Shown here: positions 60,501-64,000 of the stretch, in pieces
How positions within the stretch are numbered: position 1 is the stretch's first letter
Layout: each line of letters starts with the position of its first letter
Origin: Paracentrotus lividus
Taxonomy: Eukaryota > Echinodermata > Echinoidea > Camarodonta > Echinidae
Assembly (NCBI GenBank): GCA_940671915.1
Contig: CALNVZ010002100.1
Span: forward strand, 13,118,701-13,182,700
DNA length: 64,000 nt
Direction: 5' to 3'
The notes under the pieces: generated by a model
Told to the model about the DNA's origin: nothing
Database searches by the model: none
Seen by the model: only the letters and a program-made list of their open reading frames with translations
Program-made: the position numbers and the translations under genes

Positions 60501-62312
60501 TCTGCGTAGCTCGTCAGAAAGAAGAAAGGTTGAACTTGCAATGGTCTATAATAATTTAATATTTGATTATTTGCTTACATTCACAGAGACAAATAACCAT
60601 TCAGGTTCCACATTATCTGGGACACCATGCAGCTAACATGTCAACACAGAATTGCAGCTATGGGAACAATCTGTGCTCAATGAGTCAGACAGGCATATCC
60701 TGTGACAAAAAATAGGTCTTAATCATACACAGAACACCACATGTCAAACCGCATCCTCTCTTCAAAATGTCGTCAAGTCAAAGCAGGATAGTGACTTAGA
60801 TGGGCTTTTCCCACTGCCTAAATGTACATATATTAACACATGTACAATGAATAATACACCTGCACGCATCTAAAACCTGTTTTTTAAAATTGTAAAATTG
60901 TACATGTAATGTACTAAATTAATTCTAATACTTTACATAATTTATCTTTCAACCCCTAGATATCTCAGTCATATGTACATGTAAGGTAGGGATTGTTGGA
61001 CGCAAAAATGAAATGTCTTGTATCTAAACCAAAATAATGTAGCTGAAAAAGATGCATATTTATCAAAACTACACAGGAAAAAAAATGAACACAAAAATAT
61101 TAACACCATGTTTGAGTTACGATTTTTTTGAATATTTTATTTTGGGGGATATTCCTGAAGATTTCCCATTGACTTATACTGTGTAGCCACGGCACCGCCT
61201 GGTTCTACAGTGAAAGTAATGTATTATTTGTTTTAATGTTAAATTATATATAATCAGTCATATCTCAAAGGACTTCGATGCAAAGTGCAAATAATTTGTA
61301 TGTGTTTCATACATACAAGCTAAAGATCATTGAAAACAATACAAACATTAAAAATACATATGATCAAAAGGCGTTACCATGGTAACAAAACAAAGAAAAT
61401 AATAAGAAAATTCAGAAAAATGTAATTCTCGCCAGTAAAACCTTACTGTAAGATGGGAAACATCATAAAATGCATATATTATAGCAATTTGAAAACAGAA
61501 CATTTAAAATGAAGTGACAATAAATGGTTGTCATGGTGACAAAGCAAAGAAAATAATAAGAAAATTTGAAAAATGTGATTCTCGTCAGTTAAAAAAAACA
61601 AGAAATAAGACAATTTGGGAAAATGTAATTCTTGTCAGTTTTGCCCTTACAGGAGAAAAGAACAACAGAAAATGCATATAACAGCAGAGTACAGAATTCT
61701 TGGCTTAAATTGAAGTTGATTTCAGTTTCTGTCATAATTAAACAACAACACAAATAATGATGATAATGTTGATGTAAAGTTGATGAAATTCTGGCAGTGA
61801 AAGAAAATAAAACCCAAGCACTTTCCTAAATGAAAAATGTATTCACTTATTTTCCTTTCCAACAAGAAAAATATGGTACATGTAAGACTGTCCATGAAAT
61901 CTGTCGAATTTTCACGATCATATCGGCAAAATAACATTTGTATATTATTTATTTGTATAAATACACAATTACTACGACATTGAACACACGTGAGGTATTT
62001 ATTTTCATGTCATTCCCTTGAAACATATTATTTCATGCATTTTTCATCGTGGCAATTCATTTTGCCAATATAAGGGAAGTGCGTACGCTGAAAGTAACAG
62101 CCCGATTCCCGAAGTTACAATGGAAATTTCCACTCGCAAGCACGTGGAAGGTAGGCAAGACGATGACATCATGCTCTTTCGTCTTTTGTACTTTGCCCCC
62201 GTAATTTTGGTTTCCATCACACAATCAACAAATCAACTTTTTTTTTATGATAAATAACGAGTTATGAATTGAATAATGAAATCCTTAATCATGAAAAACT
62301 TACTCTGAACAT
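41178..62312 (-). CDS. SECISBP2L: SECISBP2L (SECIS-binding protein 2-like), gene span
   Basis: Seventeen minus-strand exons give about 1,500 residues. SBP2-family proteins bind the SECIS hairpin of selenoprotein mRNAs through an L7Ae-type domain; the 2-like paralogue shares that domain, though its in vivo role is less settled. Orthology with SECISBP2L in particular is supported by LSAEVEAFVP and TTCYPFVQ at the N-terminus, IANKPLSE and DSDSGYYSP, EYSEITEEQ..DLGDMLAALE, KEREEKK, TKIHSRRFREYCNQVL, the RNA-binding block (VMGLREVTKHLKLKKIKCVV; FALGRKALGRAVNKVVPVSV) and HHMGH..SAISFSSVISEPIS after it. The protein is longer than the ~1,100-residue human form because of Pro/Gln/His-rich and Glu-rich stretches. 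All exon phases fit except around 47303-47459, which carries a frameshift. The gene is convergent with the PSTPIP1-like gene. Confidence 0.93.
42365..42519 (-). CDS. SECISBP2L: SECISBP2L exon: L7Ae domain core
   Basis: Acceptor tcttaag|gtgg and donor gctgag|gtaaat. It encodes GLDEAMDRISALASEQNVPL and then IFALGRKALGRAVNK, VPVSVVGIFNYDGAE. This is the most conserved RNA-contact part of the SBP2 L7Ae-type fold. Confidence 0.97.
43081..43195 (-). CDS. SECISBP2L: SECISBP2L exon: L7Ae domain start
   Basis: Acceptor ttttccag|gccaag and donor aaag|gtgagt. It encodes AKMKRRLVMGLREVTKHLKL and then KKIKCVVVSPNLERIQSK. The GLREVTKHLKLKKIKC string is characteristic of the family. Confidence 0.97.
43602..43707 (-). 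CDS. SECISBP2L: SECISBP2L exon: pre-L7Ae helix
   Basis: Acceptor cattcag|atattg and donor gcaaag|gtagga. It completes the E of HSRRFRE and continues YCNQVLDKDIDACCTTLLQT, then LVKFQDRQYHKDPAK. Phases agree with both neighbours. Confidence 0.95.
43961..44216. mobile_element. GTGTTTCACCAAGTC MITE, copy 2
   Basis: Starts gtgtttcatcaagtagttct and ends aacgacttggtgtaacac, inside the intron between exons 43602 and 44268. Its interior differs from the other copies. Confidence 0.55.
44268..44469 (-). CDS. SECISBP2L: SECISBP2L exon: SP-rich linker into RNA-binding region
   Basis: Acceptor gatgtag|ctccca and donor cagaga|gtgagc. It encodes APSDRASFPGFNASQSDLSP and then a Met/Ser/Pro run with SPLSPGSPLSSGFNSP, followed by TKIHSRRFR. 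The GSP.SSG..SP motif followed by TKIHS is also found in vertebrate SECISBP2L. Confidence 0.94.
44994..45104 (-). repeat. Intronic copy 3 of the GLSQG exon tail
   Basis: The minus strand reads GTVESSDMALSQGLSQGVSQ and then GFTYGFSQGLSQDG, followed by |gtaggc, at the position where the true exon has |gtaagt. Confidence 0.85.
45178..45300 (-). repeat. Intronic copy 2 of the GLSQG exon tail
   Basis: The minus strand reads GTVKSNDMGLSQGPSQGFSQ, then GFTYGFSRGFSQGLSQDG, then |gtatgc. This copy keeps the extra GFSxG repeat of the true exon. Confidence 0.85.
45385..45492 (-). repeat. Intronic copy 1 of the GLSQG exon tail
   Basis: The minus strand reads GTVESSDIGLSQGLSQIFSQ, then GFTYGFSQGLSQDG, then |gtaggc. 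It lacks one GFSxG unit relative to the true exon. Confidence 0.85.
45657..45949 (-). CDS. SECISBP2L: SECISBP2L exon: acidic run and GLSQG repeats
   Basis: Acceptor ttctacag|agaacc and donor gatg|gtaagt. It encodes EPTGEDEDDEN, a very long Glu run, VVEERQEVEEKMDDHH, and short repeats of the type GLSQGLSQGFSQGFTYGFSH ending in SQDG. EEPTE-like residues start the corresponding vertebrate segment. The exon is in phase with the next one (GATG|CT). Confidence 0.88.
46009..46955. mobile_element. ~947-bp element with GAGATGCCAACC ends
   Basis: The 12-bp inverted ends GAGATGCCAACC (46009-46020) and GGTTGGCATCTC (46944-46955) bracket a more CpG-rich stretch in the intron between exons 45657 and 47303. 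It holds a perfect 15-bp-stem hairpin at 46734-46769 (stem start attctgtgtaaaagg) and a second inverted pair 'ccgtatttgcgtac'/'gtactaaatacgg' near its right end. No transposase was recognised. Confidence 0.6.
47303..47459 (-). CDS. SECISBP2L: SECISBP2L exon with frameshift: KEREEKK block
   Basis: Acceptor aaccacag|ggtcac. In frame it reads GHKSSGHGSSVKRGKERELP and AKKKPVLS. The conserved continuation KEREEKKRLRTLEE appears only one base out of frame (about 47315-47360). At the other end, the expected junction after ctcag is followed by atgagtgag instead of gtgagt; a usable donor gtgagt lies four bases further on. The expected phase to the next exon (ag|a) is met only at the ctcag position. 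Either the assembly has errors here, or this allele is altered in a block next to the RNA-binding domain. Confidence 0.8.
47798..48008. mobile_element. ~210-bp TIR repeat, copy 2
   Basis: Ends aaagggactaaatccactttt and aaaagtggattagtcccttt are near-perfect inverted repeats. It lies in the intron between SECISBP2L exons 47303 and 48235 and is related to 22195-22412. Confidence 0.8.
48235..48384 (-). CDS. SECISBP2L: SECISBP2L exon: Gln-rich stretch
   Basis: Acceptor actaacag|aagcag and donor gcaagg|gtaagt; exactly 50 codons. It encodes KQQQEIRAKQQQQQQLLQRG, then NVQFAPTVATMAPYPKPRVV. This is a low-complexity region following the DLGDMLAALE block, where vertebrates have a Q-rich segment. Confidence 0.88.
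48720..48866. mobile_element. GTGTTTCACCAAGTC MITE, copy 3
   Basis: Starts tgtttcaccaagtcattcgt and ends in degraded aaatgtcttagtgacc, with gattagtatagcatccaaaa inside as in copy 1. Confidence 0.6.
48927..49043 (-). CDS. SECISBP2L: SECISBP2L exon: DLGDMLAALE
   Basis: Acceptor tttgtag|gagtat and donor ctagag|gtgaac; 39 codons. It encodes EYSEITEEQRQLHENMKKQG and KMPIEFDLGDMLAALE. The DLGDML block is conserved in SBP2 and SBP2-like proteins, while EYSEI...EQ is found in the SBP2-like branch. Confidence 0.96.
49894..50073 (-). CDS. SECISBP2L: SECISBP2L exon: acidic/basic linker
   Basis: Acceptor gatcag|gcaaat and donor gctaag|gtaatt; 60 codons. It encodes ESSSEEEDEEEGGG, PEELLSPANV and the basic NARKRRKKAIMATQAAAK, a possible nuclear localisation signal, joining EYSEI in the next exon. 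Confidence 0.88.
50460..51367 (-). CDS. SECISBP2L: SECISBP2L large exon
   Basis: Acceptor tcaatag|attttc and donor catcag|gtacac; 908 bases, phases consistent. It begins DFPEAIANKPLSEKTSNLAS and continues with a basic patch (SKTKTRKKSQ), DSEVENTPHDSDSGYYSP, a long Pro/Gln/Met-rich region, RKRKQKRSKGRK and PPQIQDQEEYPGLP. The DFP..IANK.LSE and DSDSGY.SP blocks are SECISBP2L-like; the QDQEEYPGL block corresponds to EDAEEFPNL in human SBP2. Confidence 0.95.
51797..51953 (-). CDS. SECISBP2L: SECISBP2L exon: PGGQRMRGREP
   Basis: Acceptor tttcatag|gtccga and donor gacag|gtgagt. It encodes VRGQRPINKDHRYPGGQRMR, then IPPPAEIPKPKTKTVVFAEA and CAQTG. The last codon joins in phase with DFPEAIANK of the next exon. 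Confidence 0.9.
52010..53050 (+). pseudogene. 3' fragment of a second non-LTR retrotransposon
   Basis: At about 52850-52990 the plus strand encodes MVKCGI..EGRPVCECGEET and then MSHLLQCPLL. This CxCG..ET..HLL.CP pattern is the C-terminal domain that follows reverse transcriptase in many LINEs. Upstream (52060-52850) frames are broken. Similar strings (aaactcataatacccagcat at about 52018, aaactcataaaacccagcat at about 53286) flank the block as imperfect direct repeats. It lies in a SECISBP2L intron, antisense to the gene. Confidence 0.65.
53332..53413. repeat. ~85-bp dispersed repeat, copy 4
   Basis: gagatgagctgatctggcta ... cccatagacctcagcccga ... gggctcagtcctcaatgggt. Confidence 0.75.
53634..53706 (+). 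repeat. tRNA-like SINE head
   Basis: ctatagctcagttggtagag gives an exact A-box (TAGCTCAGTTGG) and a D-stem, and tgttcaatccc is a close B-box about 40 bases on. The anticodon and acceptor stems do not pair properly, so this is a tRNA-derived repeat and not a functional tRNA gene. Confidence 0.65.
53905..54473. mobile_element. GTCTCGCCTGA-ended element with tandem units
   Basis: Left end gtctcgcctgatttcg and inverted right end cttcgttcaggcgagac bound ~570 bases. Inside, 'catttgtaccaagtatgaacacaat' type units recur (about 54163 and 54328) with tgacctttgaccccc-like strings. It resembles the 31056-31985 element in design, with TIRs around tandem AGGTCA-rich units, but not in sequence. Confidence 0.7.
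54608..54816 (-). CDS. SECISBP2L: SECISBP2L exon: Pro/Gly/Tyr-rich
   Basis: Acceptor cttccag|gtgggg and donor gtaaag|gtatgt. It encodes GGVPASHSPFAPPPMMTPHL, then PFPPPPPHGATTPGGYDAAL and YGQYGYGAYPGPHVK. Phases fit both neighbours. Low-complexity N-terminal region without a known fold. Confidence 0.85.
54974..55125. mobile_element. GGTATCTCAC / GAGACGTCTC MITE, copy 3 (truncated)
   Basis: Begins ggtggtatctcacctcc and contains gagatgtctc and degraded modules. No clear right end was found. Confidence 0.55.
55426..55621 (-). CDS. SECISBP2L: SECISBP2L exon: Gln/His/Pro-rich
   Basis: Acceptor ttaccag|gtacca and donor cagcag|gtgagt; 196 bases ending in phase 1. It encodes VPRQTPPPTAPTGPQYQQQQ, a PHHPPHHHHH run and SQPSMPAG. 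Low complexity. Exon status rests on the splice sites and clean phase. Confidence 0.82.
56142..56427 (-). CDS. SECISBP2L: SECISBP2L exon: Gln/Pro-rich
   Basis: Acceptor ccaacag|ctcaac and donor aaccag|gtgggc. It encodes STGAAPATETWIPYSNSSQQ, then long Q/P stretches and YFPVHPGYNQ. The codon split across the preceding intron (AG|C) is consistent. Confidence 0.85.
56984..57393 (-). CDS. SECISBP2L: SECISBP2L exon: conserved N-terminus
   Basis: Acceptor cgctgtag|gcccca and donor gacag|gtaagt; 410 bases starting in phase 0. It encodes APRLSAEVEAFVPGSTSPSY, a His/Gln-rich run, and ELPRYITTCYPFVQD. LSAEVE.F.P and ITCYPFVQ are the two N-terminal signatures of vertebrate SECISBP2L, so the start codon must lie just upstream in a separate exon. 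Confidence 0.93.
57482..57573 (+). repeat. Long poly(A)/poly(T) tract
   Basis: About 92 uninterrupted A on the plus strand, at the boundary of the repeat 57574-58315. It reads as the expanded 3' poly(A) tail region of that repeat seen from the opposite strand. Its true length is uncertain in an assembly. Confidence 0.9.
57574..58315 (-). mobile_element. Dispersed ~740-bp repeat ending in poly(A), copy 2
   Basis: Reverse complement of 12258-13003 over its whole length, including the inner cagggccagtgca inverted pair, the tatataag site and the hairpin around ctttcatgtcagcatttcc. The A/T homopolymer at 57482-57573 sits at the end equivalent to the A-run of copy 1. Confidence 0.75.
58319..58605. 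mobile_element. GGTATCTCAC / GAGACGTCTC MITE, copy 4 (complete)
   Basis: Perfect 15-bp inverted ends ATGATGGTATCTCAC (58319-58333) and GTGAGATACCATCAT (58591-58605). The interior repeats gagacgtctc, ttcaaaac and 'ccgtctcaaa' modules. It is inserted directly beside the poly(A) repeat. Confidence 0.85.
58620..59481. mobile_element. Tc1/mariner-like foldback element (862 bp)
   Basis: Inverted ends caccgagtgagtcagaaaaa and its counterpart ttttttactcactcagta are each flanked by TA, as expected of Tc1/mariner insertions. The two halves are inverted over most of their length (for example atcaaaatagcataactttt near 58878 against aaaagttatgctattttatt near 59207). No transposase frame is present. Confidence 0.75.
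59895..60155 (+). repeat. tRNA-derived SINE-like element
   Basis: A tRNA-like head with tagtctagtggt and B-box-like agtttgattcc (59955-59966) is followed by the body caggtgcaaatgggtacccg and ends in tgtaaagcactttgggccgc and an (att)n-rich tail. This order of head, 'gggtacc' body and 'gcactttgggc' tail is typical of invertebrate SINEs. Confidence 0.7.
60156..61365. other. Intron 1 sequence without recognised features
   Basis: AT-rich DNA in the proposed first intron of SECISBP2L. No exon or repeat family was recognised. Confidence 0.4.
61366..61700 (+). repeat. Degenerate ~150-bp tandem repeat in intron 1
   Basis: Units with 'caaagaaaataataagaaaat', 'aatgt.attctcg.cagt' and 'aaaatgcatata' recur at about 61390, 61550 and 61605. 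The first two units start with palindromic RFX-like sites. Confidence 0.65.
61373..61386. promoter_or_regulatory. Candidate RFX X-box
   Basis: GTTACCATGGTAAC is a perfect 14-base palindrome fitting the RFX consensus GTTRCCATGGYAAC. A degraded version, gttgtcatggtgac, lies at 61527-61540 in the next tandem unit. It lies about 1 kb inside the proposed first intron of SECISBP2L. Function is inferred. Confidence 0.4.
62304..62312 (-). CDS. SECISBP2L: Proposed SECISBP2L first coding exon end (start codon)
   Basis: The minus strand reads ATG TTC AGA|gtaagttttt. The donor is strong and phase 0, as required by the next exon. The join gives MFRAPRLSAEVEAFVP, close in shape to the vertebrate SECISBP2L start (M-x-R-A-P before LSAEVE). 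An in-frame upstream ATG at about 62508-62510 would add 66 residues, so the true start is not certain. Confidence 0.5.
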
Positions 62313-62850
62313 TTGTAGTAGACAAAAATAGACAGTTTGATTGCGGAAAGTAGTTTTTAGCTGTAAAAACTTCGGATTGTGCCATGCATCTCGCAAGGGC
62401 GCATGCCACGCTCGTACTCCGAGTAGACGCGTGTGCGGCAGACGCTCGATGTTGATGTTCATGACATGGGTCCATCGTATATTTGCGATCGCCTCGACCT
62501 GATCCCTCACGAATTCAACCGGATTTTTTTTACCACACTATAGTTTAAATATCAATAATTGATATGAATTAAGTTGCTTTTGCAAAAAAGTTGATTTTCA
62601 TATGAAAAAGATCGCTAGAATTGCGAACTATTTTTTTAACGCTCATGTCTACATGACTTCGGGGGTTATGGACTAGCAACTGCGCATGGGATACTGCTTC
62701 TATATTTATGAATGGCATATCCAATTTGGGCATTTTCTGACGTCAGGATCAGGTCGAGGTTTTGTTGTCAAAATGTGATGTTATTCCGAGAGGCGCATTT
62801 TAGCGGTGCCATGGCCGTCTCGATGCGGAACAAACACGTACAGTGCCCTA
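62313..62850. promoter_or_regulatory. Likely promoter / 5' UTR region of SECISBP2L
   Basis: More CpG than its surroundings (for example gtacgagcgtggcatgcgcc complement near 62405, gcgatcgcctcgacctgatc near 62487). It lies directly upstream of the proposed first exon. No TATA box was assigned. Assignment is by position and composition only. Confidence 0.35.
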
Positions 62851-64000
62851 GTGACCGTATTCCAGCTCATATTTACTGCTCTATTTTGATGAATTTTTCG
62901 ATTCTACTTGTGAAGAAAGTGATCCTAATATTGGAATATAACACTAAACTACGGTAATGTTTAGTCAATCAGCTCTTTCATGCCCGTGATTATTTTTAAT
63001 GATTTTTTTTTTGAGTGCATTTTTTTTTTCAATCACGATCATGTTGGCCCACGCACACATTACGGGCTCGATTTCAGGGGCGCAGCACGAGCGTCTGACA
63101 TCCCTAATGTAAGTACCATTAGAACTTTAAATAACTTATCTTTCAACCCCCAGATATGGAAGCTTAGTCAGTATTACATGTACATGAACTTGTACAGCAT
63201 GGTCTCATAATAGGGAGATCCCTGGTTCAAAACTAATACCAATTAGTCCAAGTTCAGATAAATGCAATAATCATGTTCACACATTCATTCACTTAAAAAA
63301 ACTGTGGACAGAACAATTATAGATAAATAGTCCCTGCTCATCATTTCAATTTGATTCCTAATATGTATTTAATAATCATTGTGTAAAAACATTCGTTGTG
63401 TGTATGTATGGCGCGCGCTGGACGCAGTGCTATAGTGAGTGAAATTCAACACAGTCAAGACAGTTGACTAACATCCTGATAGCTTGCAACACATACATTG
63501 AACATGTTATGTGATGAGTGTATGATGCCTTCGGGAAGAGCTACGTGAAGACCCCAAGTGTTCGCGCTAAGCTCTGTCCCCAGCTATAGTTTCCTTCAAA
63601 GTTCAATGCACACTTGTGTTGAATACACAGGGTTTACGCCTTATGGCGACCCCCACAAACTAACGTTATGGTAGGGTACATGTAGGTTTGTGTGCAACGT
63701 ATTTGCCGGCGTAAAGGTATTTTTTTTTTTTTTTAAGGTATTTTTTGGCCAAACAATGTCGCAAAGTCCCGGTGCGGCTTATACGCGGCAACAGTCAACT
63801 TCGGGCCACTTCAAATCCTGAATCAATGGTCAAAACGGCACATATGACTATAACTAGACCTTCTCGGGTTTGGTTGATTTCTGGAGCTATTTGTAGAATA
63901 ACTCCAAATATCTTACCGTAAATTTTGAGTTTCATTGTTTCCATGAAGTCTTGTCAATGTCATGAATGTATAGTCAAACAAAAATAAATCTAAATGGCGA
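62851..64000. other. 5' flank without recognised genes
   Basis: No conserved exon was seen on either strand. A T-run lies at 63719-63734. Short open frames have no recognisable motif. Confidence 0.4.

Noticed and set aside
62712..62957. Possible divergent plus-strand first exon (81-aa frame)
   Set aside because: It lies in CpG-richer DNA but shows no conserved motif or clear donor linked to a downstream exon within the window.

Overview
This is AT-rich metazoan DNA with long introns and dense dispersed repeats. The repeats include terminal-inverted-repeat (TIR) elements, tRNA-derived SINE-like units, degenerate LINE fragments, and ATC and CT microsatellites. Two conserved animal genes are split by GT-AG introns. 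The protein matches and the repeat types (foldback-like elements, GCCTCCGCC repeats, 'cagtggcggatccagg' MITEs) suggest a marine invertebrate deuterostome, most likely a sea urchin. The species is an inference, not something read directly.

Layout: positions 1-9262 are a giant palindrome with ~4.6 kb arms around a 118-base spacer and a 25-N gap. Each arm carries a ~3.1 kb element that is itself an inverted repeat. Positions 9290-11238 are a dead LINE, and 11239-14725 is a mosaic of MITEs and a poly(A)-ended repeat. All of this appears to lie upstream of, or inside an early intron of, a plus-strand PSTPIP1-like gene. Six exons of that gene (14782-34424) encode the distal F-BAR helix, a linker and a C-terminal SH3 domain; its 5' exons lie outside the window or were not found. 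Its large introns hold many TIR elements, including one made of about five 156-bp tandem units loaded with AGGTCA half-sites.

From 34425 to 41177 is a tail-to-tail interval of two 3' flanks. The minus-strand gene then runs from 62312 (proposed tiny first coding exon) down to 41178. It is the orthologue of SECISBP2L, the SECIS-binding-protein-2-like protein: 17 exons and about 1,500 residues, with a proline/glutamine-rich N-terminus, the DLGDMLAALE and KEREEKK blocks, a complete L7Ae-type RNA-binding domain and an acidic C-terminus. Exon phases join cleanly along the gene except at exon 47303-47459, which carries a one-base frameshift and an unusual 5' splice junction. The intron after exon 45657-45949 contains three extra copies of that exon's 3' end, separated by ATC microsatellites. 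The region 62350-62850 has more CpG and is the likely promoter area.

The two genes are not known to work together. PSTPIP proteins link membranes, actin and phosphatases; SECISBP2L belongs to the RNA-binding family of selenoprotein synthesis. No CRISPR, operon, rRNA or convincing functional tRNA gene was seen.
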